A DNA stretch of 64,000 nt. Origin: Leptobrachium leishanense (taxonomy: Eukaryota; Chordata; Amphibia; Anura; Megophryidae). The notes under the pieces were generated by a model. It did no database searches. It saw nothing but the letters and a program-made list of their open reading frames with translations, and was not told where the DNA came from. Shown piece after piece: positions 11,480-22,890 of this stretch; within the stretch, counting starts at the first letter, position 1, and each line of letters begins with the position of its first letter. The DNA lies in contig CM019067.1 in the NCBI GenBank assembly GCA_009667805.1, forward strand, positions 164,535,073 through 164,599,072. The letters run 5' to 3'. The translations under genes were made by a program, and so were the position numbers.

Positions 11480-11800
11480 AAATCCATTCACTGGCTCCCC
11501 ATCCACTGCAGAATTAAATTCAAAATCCTCACCCTGGCCTACAAAGCTCTCACTAACTTTGCTCCTCGCTACCTGTCCTCACTAATCACCAAATACACCC
11601 CAGTCCAGTCCCTAAGGTCAAACAGTGGCCTGTGCCTAGCTTCTCCCGCATCACCTCTTCCCATTATAGACTGCAGGATTTCTCAAGCACAGCCCCCATC
11701 CTCTGAAACGCTCTCTCTTGTATTGTCAGACTTTCCCCTAGTTTCCCTTCCTTCAAACGCTCCCTTAAGACATTCCTATTTAGGGAAGCCTAGCACCTGA
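11480..11800 (+). pseudogene. L2-type LINE ORF2 C-terminal fragment
   Basis: Reading the plus strand around 11485-11620 gives IHWLPIH..IKFKILTLAYKAL followed by an APRYLSSLI-like segment, the conserved tail of L2/CR1 ORF2 proteins. Downstream to about 11800 the match moves between frames and ends in a KTFLFREA-like segment. Nothing upstream of the tail remains, so the copy is a 5'-truncated, decayed insertion with no coding potential. It is a different LINE family from the one at 6740-7320, because the 3' UTR and the terminal GCGCTATATAAATAAA-like sequence differ. Confidence 0.72.
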
Positions 11801-12011
11801 CTCACTAATACACCTCGCCAGCCTAATTAGCCCATCACTATTACCATGCAGTTCTCTCCTCCTGTTTCTCACCCTCCAACCCATCTAGATTGTATATTCA
11901 AAAGGGAATAGGGCCCTCATTTCATTACTTGTTGGACTGTCAAAATGTTGTTCAGTCTCATTGTATTTTAACCCTGTCTATATTGTGCCCATTGTTCAGC
12001 GTCCAGAATAT

Positions 12012-12176
12012 AGAGAACCTGTGGAGTCATGGGTTCGATCCCAGCGAGCAACCTCTCCAGTAAGTGTCCTTGGGCAAGACACCTAATGGTACATACTTGC
12101 CACCCAGGACATACTTGAAACTGAGAGAAATCTCAATATACTGTATCCTTCCTGGTAAAATCCTTTCTCAAAAAAA
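12012..12176 (+). mobile_element. tRNA-derived SINE with LINE-like 3' tail
   Basis: The body has a tRNA-like B box, GGTTCGATCCC (12033-12043). The 3' half (GGACATACTTGAAA...TCCTTCCTGGTAAAATCC) is the tail of the LINE at 6740-7320, and it ends in an A-run. AATAT occurs on both sides (12007-12011 and 12177-12181), a short TSD. It interrupts an L2-type 3' UTR. Confidence 0.82.
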
Positions 12177-12214
12177 AATATGCTGGTGCTATATAAATAA
12201 AGAAGAAGAATACA

Positions 12215-13314
12215 TAAGCTTACTGTATATGAGAGGCAGAGGGCTTCCCCTGCTGGTCAAAACGTGCTGCTAGATGTATACAGACAGAGCTACATCTTCC
12301 TCTACATAATGAAGGACCACTAAGCAGTTCAAACAGATTAGCGCTTAAGCAGACAACTACTAAAAACTTAATTAATTTAACTTGCATTGAACAAAATTCT
12401 TCTGCATTACTCCAGAATATGACCAGATCAATTTTACTTGATGTTGGGGTAGTGCAGGAGCTTTTGAACATTGAGTATATTTGATCAAGGTAGAAAAAAG
12501 GACTAGTCAAAAGTTAATTACTAAGTTTTGTAAAATAGTATTTTTTCATTTACATTAAACTGCAGCACATTGTATGTATAAGTCTATAATATGTCCATTT
12601 TATTTTTCACTTCAGCTAATCTGACTTGCTTGACTTAGATTTCATTATAAAATGAAAGGACAGCATCTGGTTCACAAAGAAATGGACTTCACACTGGTAT
12701 CCATAACTTTGTGATCCTATAAAGAAAATATTCCTTTGTAAAGAACAAAGTATCCTATTGAACATTTATTTTCAAACTATAAACATGTCACTACAAATAA
12801 AAAGTATAAAACTATTGCAATGGACACAATTTGTGAGCACAGTGTGTGGCTTTTTTGCTTTCTGCAAATAGTGGTTAGAAAAAAAATCATAGAATTGAAA
12901 TACGCTTTATGTACTCATGTAGAGTATTATCAGTCACATTTGTTACACACTTTCCACTGAATATTGTGTGATGTTATTTTTATGATTGTGAACTGAGACT
13001 TAATTCTTCTAGTATGTTATGGCTTTTTGTTTGCTATTGTGTTCTGAGACGCAACAAAAACAAATGCATAGTTTAAGCTGCTGGAGTTATTCAGAGTCTG
13101 TCAAAGAGACATGACTAAAATAAAAATTCAGGATACACAACTAGTCCTGTTTAAAATAATAAAAAATAATAATGGTACAACTCTTTATATTAATAAAAGA
13201 GTTATAGTTTAATATTTGGATGAATAATTTTGAACTTTGTACATTAATACTATTAATTAACAATTAGATTTATCCAGACCACAATAAATACTGTCTAAAC
13301 CAGGGCTTCCAAAC
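12215..13314. other. No gene or repeat recognised
   Basis: A+T-rich sequence without coding signal or recognisable termini. Confidence 0.4.
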
Positions 13315-13760
13315 AGGGATGTGCATGGCTGAAAAGTTTGTTTTGTTTCGTTTCGTTACATTTTTAAATCATTTCATTTTCAGAATTTCGTAACTAATTT
13401 CGTTTCATATTTCGTTTAATTTTGGATCGATTTGAAATTTCAAATCGATTTGAAATTTCGAATCAATTCGAATTTCATATATCAATTCGATAGTTGATAT
13501 CAATTCGAATTTTGGATCACTAATTAAAGCCCCAATTAATCAAATTTTGCTGTTAAAAGAAAAGCTAGGGTTAAATTTCAAGCTGTCACAGATTTAGTAT
13601 TTGAATCAAATTAAACAGTGATTTTTTTTTATTTGTTTCATAAAGTCATGCTGACTATTACTTGTATTGTAAGTTAAGATCAATTCGATAGTAGTTGATA
13701 TAAATTTGATAGTTCATTTCAAGTTCAATAGTTGATATCAGTTATTCAATTTTTTTTTCC
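13315..13760. repeat. AT-rich repeat with TTGATATCAATTCGAT-type words
   Basis: It starts with CAGGGATGTGCATGG, like the TAGGGATGTGCAC start near 60083. It contains several inverted words (GATTTGAAATTTCAAATCGA) and a segment, TTGATAGTTCATTTCAAGTT, that matches the reverse complement of repeats at 53106-53205 and 57530-57660. It is probably a short non-autonomous DNA element; the right end is not defined. Confidence 0.5.
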
Positions 13761-13972
13761 AGAAAACCACTGCCAGGACCTAGTGAATTTATGGAAAACA
13801 ACTTTCCAACACAGTGCAAGAATTAATGTACCCTTCATAAAATATGTTTCATATACATAGAGATAATACCATATTTGACAGGCAGAGGACTCCTCCTGCT
13901 GGCCAAAAAACACTACTGCATGTATAATATTAAAACAGCATCACCACCTCGATTGATAGATCCAGGGCCAGC

Positions 13973-14637
13973 GCTCCCGCTAGGTGAGATAGGCAGCCAC
14001 CTAGAGCACTCTGCTGCCTAGGGGTGCAGCCAGCGTCCATTGTCCGCACCTGGCGCGTCCGTGAGTGGCCCGCGTCCGGTGCCCGCGATACTATGCGTAC
14101 GGCTGGTAATAGAGGAATTCAGCTCCACCTTGATGTTAGCGGCTGATGTGAGACGCAGCACGTCGGTGCCATAGTGACGTCAGTCGCTGACTGCTTTGAG
14201 TGCCGTAAGATGCACTCATGAGCAGACCAGGAAGACGTCGACGAGGTGACCCGGTTGGTGTGAAATCAGAATAGCACCAGCAAGCCTTTAAAAGACAGTT
14301 TCTCTCCCAAGGATAGAGCTTAGATGATAGAGATATACTCTTGTTACATAACCCTGACAAGGAAGAAATCGGTGTAGGATCTCTGTGTGTGCATAACTAA
14401 TGTATTTGTCTTTTGGCTAGTACCTTGGAACCATGATAACCCCTCATTTTTCTCAAGTGATTTTTATCTCTGCATTAAAGCTATCCATTAAAATGATAGC
14501 TGGTGTCTGTGTCTGGGTATACATGTATCTGGATTCTGTGCCTGGGTATACATAATGCTGAGGTCTGTGTCTGTGTATACATGCATTTGGGGCCTGTATC
14601 TGTGTATAAATGCATCTTGGGTCAGTGTCCGGCCCTG
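13973..14637. mobile_element. hAT-like element with CAGGGCC ends
   Basis: The left end CAGGGCCAGCGCTCC and right end GTGTCCGGCCCTG are inverted. The 8-bp flanks GATAGATC (13965-13972) and TATTTATC (14638-14645) agree at five of eight positions, which fits a decayed hAT TSD. There is no coding region. Confidence 0.6.
14503..14625. repeat. Minisatellite, about 35-bp unit
   Basis: Four imperfect units follow the pattern CTGTGTCTGGGTATACATG. They lie inside the right part of the hAT-like element. Confidence 0.7.
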
Positions 14638-15034
14638 TATTTATCCAAGGTGCTGAACATCTGGGCAAACATTCTGGAGTCCATTTGCAAATGAATTTCC
14701 TTTGCAGTAAACAAAATCCATTTACATTGCTCTGTAGTATGATCAGATTACATTAACTCCATTTTGGGCTCTTACAGAAACTTTTGAAAATCAAGTATAC
14801 TAAACCATGGTAGTGGAAGGGTTTAAGTTGCAAACATGATGAACCAGAGATGCTTCAAAATATAAAATTCATCCAAAATATGATGATGTGTTTTTAAGTG
14901 TCAATATCTAGTGCACAATTATAAATTATAGTGCAATGACATTGTGTCCTGAAGTACAACAGTACACTGATACACATAGATAATATATGTTTTGGGTGAA
15001 GCCTTTTTAGAGAATAATAGAGGAACCCACTGTG
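14638..15034. other. No gene or repeat recognised
   Basis: Short A+T-rich stretch between two DNA elements, without coding signal. Confidence 0.4.
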
Positions 15035-15108
15035 GGCTAAATTACAATCTTCACGCAAACGTTTGCACAGGCGCAAATAATTAACACGTGGGGTAAAACC
15101 ATTTGCAA

Positions 15109-15972
15109 TGTCACGGAACGGACATGAGAGCTCTTTTCAGCGAGCCACAGGACTAAAGACTGAACCCTTTTTAAAGACCATTTTTCCTGTTTTCCTTTTG
15201 GTTTTGCGTGTGAGCCTATGGACCTCTTATTTTATTGCTAGATGTGGTTTTATTGGTGTAATGTAATAAAAATGTACCCTGTATGATGTGACTGTAAAAG
15301 TATGAAAGAAACTGTTTGTATGTGTTTTTCGCTGTCGCCATTTTGCTCATCCCAGCAAGGTTTCACAGAACAAAGGATCTCATGCCCCAAGATGGAGGAT
15401 GCAGCAGGCCAGAGGATTGAAGGTTTTTCCAAGACCTCATCTGCCTAATCCCCTGGACAATGGGGGAGCCTGAAAGGGCAAAATAGAGGATACAGCAAGC
15501 CAGGTGATTGGAGGCTTTTCCAAGACCTCATCTGCCTAATCCCTGGACAATGGGAAGGCTGAAAGGAACCTGATAGGGAACAGGAGGCTGGGAAAGGAGC
15601 CAATCAGTGCTGGTTGTGTGGGTGGGGGAGTTGGTAATCTGTTTGTGTGAAATTGTATAAATGACCCTGTTGAAACCCATAAAATTCAGTTCACTGTTTT
15701 AAAGCATACAGCCGCGTCTGGTGGCTTCATTTCAGAGCTACAATCACTATTGCAGGAGACACTCAGCGGTCTACTGCATCACCACTCAACCCAGGAACGG
15801 GATCCCCAAGGCAACACCACACCATCTCTCCAGACGCCGGACCAACGCCATTTCATTCTCCAGGCCACTTGAGACGCTGAGTGCCGTGCCACTCGGTAGT
15901 CGGGCCGGATGCCATCGAAAGAAGGGGGGGTCAGAGAGAGCAGGACCGCAGGCGGACTTCCATCCCGCCACA
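15109..15972 (+). mobile_element. Solo LTR related to the LTRs at 41378-46144
   Basis: It begins TGTCACGGAACGGACATGAG and ends GGCGGACTTCCATCCCGCCACA-like, in the canonical TG...CA form. Both ends resemble the LTRs of the minus-strand retrotransposon at 41378-46144 (TGTCACGGAAGGGACATA; GTCAGATAGAGCAGGACTGC). That fixes the plus orientation. TATAAAT at 15652-15658 could be the TATA box. The 5-bp flanks TGCAA and TGCGC agree only partly. Confidence 0.82.
15652..15658 (+). promoter_or_regulatory. Possible TATA box of the solo LTR
   Basis: GTATAAATGA lies about 540 bp into the LTR, upstream of an ATAAAA word near 15680 that could serve 3' processing. The position fits a U3/R layout, but no transcript evidence is available. 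Confidence 0.4.
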
Positions 15973-16638
15973 TGCGCCAAATCCCGTATTACATAGTCAG
16001 CGCAACAACCGCGCGCAATCGTCTACCGCAGGTGAACCTGTGTGAACCCTGTGCGAGCTTACTGTACTTTGCACGTCCTATACTTAACATTGTGAGCGCC
16101 AATGCAAATGTGCACTGGTACGAGTATGGTATTACAATCTATTTCGCGGTAATTACCGCATGGCCTTTGCACGCATAATTTTAGTAACTCCTAAAAGCTG
16201 GTGCAAATGGCAAATTTGAACAACCTGGCTAACCCCAAATATCCAAGCTCATAAAAAGGAATGCACCAAAGCACAGTGGCCCATTCAACTCATACCAAAC
16301 CAATACAATGGATGAAGTTGTGTGTGCATGTATTATTGCTGCAGCATATATGCTCGGATTGACAGTGGCAGACACAATTTGTTAACGTGAGACAGGTGTG
16401 GTTCTTAATTCTGATTGGCCGAATCTCGAAAAAATACTGCTCGCGCAAAGATTTTTGCGCTAGACGGTACTACACGTGCATTTGGGCGCATCCTGTTTGC
16501 GCGCACAATTGTTCGGCGGATGAAAAAAGCTGCGAGGATTGTAATTCCAGCAGTGATTTGCGCGCGCAAAGGTTTAACGCTTGGTGCAAAGATTTTCGCT
16601 TTTCGCAAGGCTTTTTGCGTGAAGAATGTAATATAGCC

Positions 16639-17339
16639 ATGTGTGAGGTAAAGTGAATCCTGCATAAGGTGAGTGAGCCCTCAATTCACATTTTCTTGCC
16701 TGGTATATTTTGAAGATAAAGAGACTATGAAATCAGAAATTGATATATTCAATGAACATGTGCAATGATGTGAGCAAAACACACTTGTATGAGGTAAGAG
16801 CTGCTGTTCCCTCAAAATTACTAAATGTTATATAATTTACAAGCTGTTGCTGAGCTCAGCAGAAAAGATGAGGCTGGTTGAGAACCATGCTTTTCACTTA
16901 ACACGGAATAATTCAATACTGTCTATTGTTCTGTTACTTTTTACTTTTACATTGTCTTTGCTTTTAAGATAAGCTTGGGAAACATAGCTGCATATATGTG
17001 TTTGTCTTCAGCCTTCATGAAAATATCAGATATATCGCAATCTTATTAATCTGCAACGATTACAGATAGTTAAAGAAATGGCATTGAAGCACACTTAACT
17101 TCTGGTTCTGTAACGTGTTAGTATATGTTTTTGAAAATGTTCAACACACCTTGTACTAAAAAGGTAATGAACGTTCCTTGTAGCAATTTATGTATTCACC
17201 ACTAGATGGCAGATCTATACCAAAATAAAACCATACTACTTGAACTTGACCTGTTAAAGTACTAAGTAAATATAACATGTAACATTTCAAAGTCTTATAA
17301 TAAAGACAATACTTGCTTTTATACCATTGAAAGGAAATG
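16639..17339. other. No gene or repeat recognised
   Basis: A+T-rich sequence with stops in all frames. Confidence 0.4.
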
Positions 17340-17344
17340 CTATG

Positions 17345-17575
17345 GTCTTTCTATTTCACTGCTTAACCCCCATTCCCTTTCATCCAGATTGTAAATTCCC
17401 ACGGCAATAGGCCCCTCACGTCCTCCTGTATCTGTTGGCAGGAATACTGACCTGTCTCCTTATGTATTATAGAATTGTCCTGTCTTTACCCATTGCACCT
17501 TTTGTACAGCGCTGCGGAATGTGTTGGCGCTTAATAAATAATGAATAATAACAATAATAATAATAAGAAGAAGAA
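17345..17575 (+). mobile_element. L2-type LINE 3' end
   Basis: The stretch AGATTGTAAATTCCCACGGC...GTACAGCGCTGCGGAATGTG...TTGGCGCTTAATAAATAATG is the usual end of an L2-type LINE. An (AAT)n/(AAG)n microsatellite at 17540-17576 follows. Fragments of the same end occur at 33863-33917 (minus strand) and 37339-37372. Confidence 0.82.
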
Positions 17576-17659
17576 TGTCTTAAATTTGCCAAAGCTTCAA
17601 ATATGTGCATTTATCCATAGATTCTCTAGTATAATAAAATCACCAACATTTTGGTGCTC

Positions 17660-17795
17660 TCTAGCCCGCACTTCGGGAAATCAAATTTCCCGACCCTGCA
17701 TTGAATTCAGCATTCACCGCAGGGTCCCCGAAGTACAGGGAAAAGCCGCCAAACGGATCTGAAAAATCCCAGAAAATAAAGTAAAAGGACATGCT
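17660..17795. mobile_element. Fragment of the GGGTTATTC MITE family
   Basis: It contains the family's internal inverted words around CGCAGGGTCCCCGAAG and GCACTTCGGGAAATCAAATT, as at 18720-18800 and 29760-29840. Both ends are missing. Confidence 0.6.
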
Positions 17796-18061
17796 TTATT
17801 GAAGCTTCCCCTGTTGCTGTTCATATATTATTTTTGAAAAATTCTGGTGTTTGTCGGCATGGCAATACTGACAATTTCCACTGGCAGTTGACGTGCCAGC
17901 GAACACTGGCACTCATTGAATAACACCTTTACTGTTTTTTATTAAAGCTGGAGTTTCCAAAATCCATCACCCCTGTAATGCAAATCTATGCTTAATAGGG
18001 TGATTTATTCAGCAGTATTAAGAATAAAAAACACACCTTCCTTTTTCCAAATCACACTTTA

Positions 18062-18880
18062 AAGGGGTTATTCAGAGAGAGCCGATCTGGCCCTGAAATG
18101 TCATCGAACAGGGAATTTCCCCGTACGGTGTCATTTCATGGCCATTCGGCTATTCAGAGAGCAGGAACTTCACCAAATTTTGGCGAACTGCCAGCCATTA
18201 CGTTGCCTGTTCGAAGGCGGTGAGATACCCATAGAGAAGCAATGGTTAATCTATTCAGAGAACACCAAACAGCAGTGGAAAGCTGCTGAAGTTCCTTGCT
18301 GTTCGGTGTTTTCATTCGGCAGGTTTATTCATGCGAATCCCATAGGATTCAATATTAAAAATATTCCTGTTTTAATTCCATATCTAATAAACCATTTCTT
18401 TTAATCTGTAGTAAAAAGCCTCTTAATGTATTGATATTTTCTTTTAGGATCTCTTAGGCATTTTTCAGGATTTTCTCGGCAAAATTTTGTTTCCCTTCTT
18501 TTTTTCTTTAAGCGGTTTTTCTTTTTTCTGTAACAGACCTTTTTATTATCATTCATAGGATCATATATGCAAATTCCAGGCATTTTCATTCAGTAGTTTT
18601 TTTTGCAAACAGCGTTTCATTTTTGACAATTTCAAAAGTTTTTTTTTTTTACCCCATTCTTGGCTTGTCGGTGTGGTTTTTGCAGCGGCTCTGGTGGCCT
18701 TTGGCAGGTGTATGGCAGGATCGCGGCGGGTCTTCCCTGCACTTCGGATGCGGAATTCATCGCAGGGTGGGGAACTTTGATTCCCCGAAGTGCAGGGAAG
18801 TGCAAGAAACGAAACAGCACAGTAAAATAAGTGTCGGGTTTTTTTCCCATGAATTTGCTGTAATTTTTTTTTTGTAACTT
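18062..18880. mobile_element. GGGTTATTC-family MITE, right end decayed
   Basis: The left end AAGGGGTTATTCAGAGAGAG is followed by the conserved internal order seen in the copies at 28045 and 30285. The right side carries the GAATTCATCGCAGGGTGGGG segment but no clear terminal repeat. Confidence 0.65.
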
Positions 18881-19001
18881 TTCAGATCAGATAATGTAGC
18901 TTACAAGAGCAGCACATACAGAAAATGCTATTTGTAAGTCGTACATACCATTTTTCATCGTCATTAATAATTGCTTATTACTAATTATGAAATTACTTGT
19001 A

Positions 19002-19115
19002 CAGGGTTATTCAGAGAGATCCGAATTGGCCCTGAAATTGCACAGAAAGGTGAATTTCCCCTTTTGGTGCAATTTCAGGGCCATTTGGCTATTCAAAACC
19101 TGGCAATTTGCGGAA
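19002..19115. mobile_element. GGGTTATTC-family MITE, 5' fragment
   Basis: The left end CAGGGTTATTCAGAGAGATC is intact. The element is cut after about 110 bp where the SINE tail begins. Confidence 0.65.
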
Positions 19116-19308
19116 AAAAAAAATGTTTAAAGTATTTTACTAGGAAGGATACATTGAGATGTCTCTCGTTTTCAAGTATGTCCTGGGTGGCAATGTATGT
19201 ACTGTTGGGTGTCTTTTCCCAAGAACACTTACTGGAGAGGTGCTCTGGCCGGGATTCAAACCTATGTCTCCACGATTATAGAGCAGTGATGTTAGCTCTA
19301 CTCCATCA
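19116..19308 (-). mobile_element. tRNA-derived SINE, second copy
   Basis: On the minus strand a tRNA-like head contains a B-box-like GGTTTGAATCCCGG. It is followed by CACCTCTCCAGTAAGTGTTC and the GGACATACTTGAAAACGAGA tail shared with the LINE at 6740-7320. It is the same SINE family as 12012-12176. Confidence 0.8.
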
Positions 19309-19420
19309 CAGTGGCGTAGCGAGGGGGGCAGTGTGGGGACTTGCCCCCAATCATCTGTCAGCCTGTCAGGGAGGGGGGCACCACAAGGCACTCTCTACTG
19401 AACTTAAATTATGGTAATTT
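19309..19420. mobile_element. Left end of a CAGTGGCGTAGC-type hAT element
   Basis: CAGTGGCGTAGCGAGG is a hAT-style terminus like CAGGGGCGTCTCTAGG at 49501. Related GGGGGGCACTAGGGG...GGACTTGCCCCCTGGC sequence lies at 27965-28045. The right end was not found. Confidence 0.45.
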
Positions 19421-19800
19421 ATTCACTGCTGCAGTTCCTTGGCTCTCCACTAGGCTGCAGGACCATCACATCCCCACTCCACCTCCAATTCACCATGTGC
19501 TCCCACTCACTTTGCAGGCTGGGAGAGGCAGGGCTGAGATGCAGGTGCAGCTGCTCCTATGGACCTGGGATCTTGCACAGAAGAAAAAAGGTGATGATTT
19601 TAAAATAAATACATTTTTATTAAGCATGATGCCATTGTCTTTCTTTATGAGGGGAGGAGGGACACAAAATGATTAGTAGTAATCTGGTGGGGGCCTTTGT
19701 TAAGCTCACAGAGCTTGCATGAGGTACAGGCCAGGACAATATTCAATATTGGCAGTATACAGGTGCTCTAGGCAAAGTCTTGCCTGGGCAGTGGGGATGA

Positions 19801-19988
19801 GAACCCTGCTCCAGAGTTTAGAATCTAAGAGGAGAGGGGACCCTGCTCCAGAGCTTAGAATCTAAGAGGAGAGGGGACCTGCTCCAGAGCTTAGAATCTA
19901 AGAGGAGAGGGGACCCTGCTCCAGATCATACAATCTAAGAGGAGAGGGGACCCTGCTCCAGAGCTTAGAATCTAAGACGAGAGGGGAT
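19801..19988. repeat. 37-bp tandem repeat, five copies
   Basis: The unit starts CCCTGCTCCAGAGCTTAGAA and ends AGGAGAGGGGA, with starts near 19804, 19841, 19878, 19914 and 19951. Copies differ by only a few bases. Confidence 0.9.
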
Positions 19989-20632
19989 GCTGCCCCGGCC
20001 CCCACACACTTCTTCGGGCTGGCTCACACACTCGCTGGCAGCACTCCCCCCCTCTTGCTGTCTCATGGGGGCTGGCATATTTGGCTTTTGTTTGTGCCAT
20101 TGAGCTAGAGATCATCCAAATAGTAAAACATTCTTTAATATGATGATTTCTTCACAAAGCCAACCTCTTCTTTTCTTACTCTTGATGCTTTATGTACATT
20201 GCTCTGGTATCTGTATCTGCTGTAATGTCCTCTAAATGTATGTAAAATTTAAACAAAAAAATGGATCGGGGCTGTGTGCACATACACAGATTTGATCCAT
20301 TGCGAGCTCTCTGAGACCGATTGCTAACACGATTGGTCCCTGCCAGAGAAAGTAAAAAATCTATTTACAGGGTGACACACTCGTATACACCGCACATTAC
20401 TGTGAGTTTTATTGCTGTGGAGCTCTGTAATACACTCATACACACGCACATTACTGTGAGTTTTATTGCTACATAACCCCCGGGTGTAGGGGGGGGATAT
20501 GGCTATGTACTATATATGAAAGTATGGCTGTGTGTATAAATGCATGCATTTGTCTTCAAACAGGCTGCTCTACGTAAAATTCTGCGCCTGTGTCCTTGTC
20601 GCAGTCCGTCCCCCTAGCCCTGCACCCTAAAG

Positions 20633-20767
20633 CAGGGTTCTCAAACTCTGGCCCCCCTGATGTTTCTGAACTACAACTCCCATGATTCCACGGCCATCTA
20701 TTGCATTCAAAGCATTCTGGGACTTGTAGGCAAAAACATCTGGGGGACCGTGAGTTTGAGATCCCTG
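20633..20767. mobile_element. Short hAT MITE with perfect TSD
   Basis: The 135-bp element has ends CAGGGTTCTCAAACTCTGG and GTTTGAGATCCCTG. It is flanked by the perfect 8-bp TSD CCCTAAAG at 20625-20632 and 20768-20775. Confidence 0.92.
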
Positions 20768-20775
20768 CCCTAAAG

Positions 20776-21971
20776 GCTGGTATTGCTCCTAGAAGCGACA
20801 CATTATCTGCTACCTGCATTCCCAAAAGTAAGAATGACAGCGAGCGTCTTGTCAGCTTCGTGTGGTACAGGTAGGAGACTAAATATTGGTGTGGGGCAGC
20901 AAGAGGTTAAATGGGCACCATGCTCAAATTTTACCCCCCTTTTTCCCTTTAACCTCTTTGTTGCTGACGACGTGCTGAGCGCATCCTCTGGTTTCAGGTT
21001 TGTGTGCAGATGATGTATTCAGTACGTCGTTGAAGTCCTCTAGCTCCGTCCCATTTCTTTCTACTTTCACAGCAGGTTGACATCTTTCCCTCATTGTAGG
21101 ACTTCCCCTGGACATGGATATATTCGCTCAAGAGCATGCTGATGTCAGAGTCTCTCCCACTTCCCCCCTCCCAGCTGTGAAATCACTTTACTGGAGATAT
21201 AGGTGTCCTTTGGGTCACTGTATAGCTGGTACCATAAGTTTAGGGCTTAAACAACTACTCAATAATGAAAATAGTTAATCAATAATGAGAATAATTGACA
21301 ATCAGTTTGTTGAATGATCGTCATGTTTAAAGCACACACTGTTTAGAATCCGACTGAGCTAAATGATAACCTCAGATACTGTGTCAGAGCTGACTGGAGA
21401 AGATGTGCCGCTGCTTTACTCTATATGATTTAGTTCTAGGGTTACGTTAGACATTGTCAATTTGTTTTTATTTAGTTTACTACAGTAGCAGAACACACAC
21501 ATAGACCTTTGGGTACTGTCACTGGTTGGAGGAGCTTTACTGCTGGTGCTTTATCTTTACTTGGAGCTGGAGTCCTGTGCTGCCATCCCACTCTCCCTGC
21601 TTCCCTCTAATCCTGAGCTTTCATCCCTCTGGTCTGGATCCTTCCTCCAAACTCCATCCCATCCTTGCTGTCAGTTCCTTTCCCAAACTCACTCCCATCT
21701 CTGGTCTGGTCCATTCCCCCATTCAGTTTCTTCATGAAATTATTTTAAAGGGATGCTCCACGCACCCTGACTATAGTTTATTAAAGTGCTCAGGCTGCAT
21801 GCAGCGCCTCCCCTTCTCACCCTGCTTTATACTGACAAAATCCTATCTATCAGAGTGCTCGTAGCAGCATTTTTTCAGTGAGAAAGGAGACGTGGGTTTG
21901 AGCTGCACACACAGCAACAATCCATAACTCTGAGCAGGTGCTCACATACGTTGTGTGCAACAGTTACACAT
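20776..21971. other. No gene recognised
   Basis: TTAACCTCTTTGTTGCTGAC at 20949 looks like a decayed piggyBac-like MITE end without a partner. The rest has no coding or terminal signal that I can support. Confidence 0.4.
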
Positions 21972-22379
21972 GTTATGTTTAGGGATGGGCTGGCGGTTCG
22001 ATCTGAACATGAGTTTGAATCAAACATTGCCCGTTCGGCCAACATCGAACATTTCCACGTGTTTGCCGCGTGATCGCCCACAATGGACCACAATGCACTT
22101 TTCCACTGGCCTGAAGCTCGTAATTGGCTACAGCCTTGCACCTGACCACAGGTCAGGTGCAAGACAGGTGCAAGACTATGCCAATCAGGGCTCAGAGTCC
22201 TGATTGGGCAAATTTTGCCCAATCATGGGCTCACAGAGCTAAGTCCCGCAGCACACTATATAAGGCTTCCCCTCAGCCCCAGCACGTGTTTTTTTTGCAG
22301 GAGTGAGAGGAGATTGTTCTTTCAGTGTGTCTCACAGACGTCTAGCAGATTTCTGTGAATTATAATCTGTGTCTTCTCA

Positions 22380-22650
22380 CTGCCAGCTATTGGGGACTCA
22401 CTTTCTTCTAGCAGATAACTATCTGGGAATTGTAATCTGTGTCTTCTCACTGCCGGCTATTGGGGTCTCACTTTTTTCTAGCAGATAATTATCTTGGAAG
22501 TGTAATCTGTGTCTTCTCACTGCCAGCTATTGGGGTCTCACACACGTCTAGCAGATATCTGGGAATTGTAATCTGTGTCTTCTCACTGCCAGCTATCAGG
22601 GGGTCCCACATACTTCTAGCAAATATCTGGGAATTGTAATCTGTGTGTTG
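22380..22650. repeat. About 60-bp tandem repeat in the hAT 5' region
   Basis: Five imperfect units contain GTAATCTGTGTCTTCTCACT and GCCAGCTATTGGGG. They match repeats near 9040-9300 in the deletion derivative, in the opposite orientation. Confidence 0.75.
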
Positions 22651-22890
22651 GCACTGCCAGCTGCTGCCAGGCTATCAGACTGTATCACTGATTTATAGCA
22701 TTGCTCTGCAAAATCTGTATATCTTTAATCTAATTCTAGATACCATACAATAACACAGTTTAATCAGATTTCATCTGTTTATCTATTCAGAGAAGAATCT
22801 GGGTGTTGCCAGCTATCAGCCAGGCTGTATCACTGACGTATAACATTGTTCTGCAAAATCTGTATATCTTTAATCTATATATCACTCACC

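Larger units (their letters stand above)
11410..12210 (+). mobile_element. L2-type LINE 3' end, split by a SINE
   Basis: Positions 11480-11800 encode, with frame changes, the C-terminus of an L2-type ORF2 (IHWLP.., KILTLAYKAL, APRYL). The 3' UTR runs to 12011 and, after the SINE, resumes at 12177 with TGCTGGTGCTATATAAATAAA, the typical L2 end. The tail is followed by an AAG-rich microsatellite. Confidence 0.8.
15035..16638. mobile_element. DNA element with about 22-bp GGCTAWATTACA ends, hosting a solo LTR
   Basis: The left end GGCTAAATTACAATCTTCAC and right end GTGAAGAATGTAATATAGCC are inverted repeats. Without the nested LTR the element is about 740 bp and contains many GCGC-rich words. No transposase is seen and no TSD is clear, so the superfamily is open. 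A fragment of the same family lies at 5730-5960. Confidence 0.65.

Noticed and set aside
12012..12176. A tRNA gene suggested by a B box
   Set aside because: There is no complete cloverleaf, and the sequence continues into a LINE-like tail with an A-run, so it is a SINE.
22380..22650. Regulatory satellite of host origin
   Set aside because: The units recur in the other hAT copy, so they belong to the transposon.
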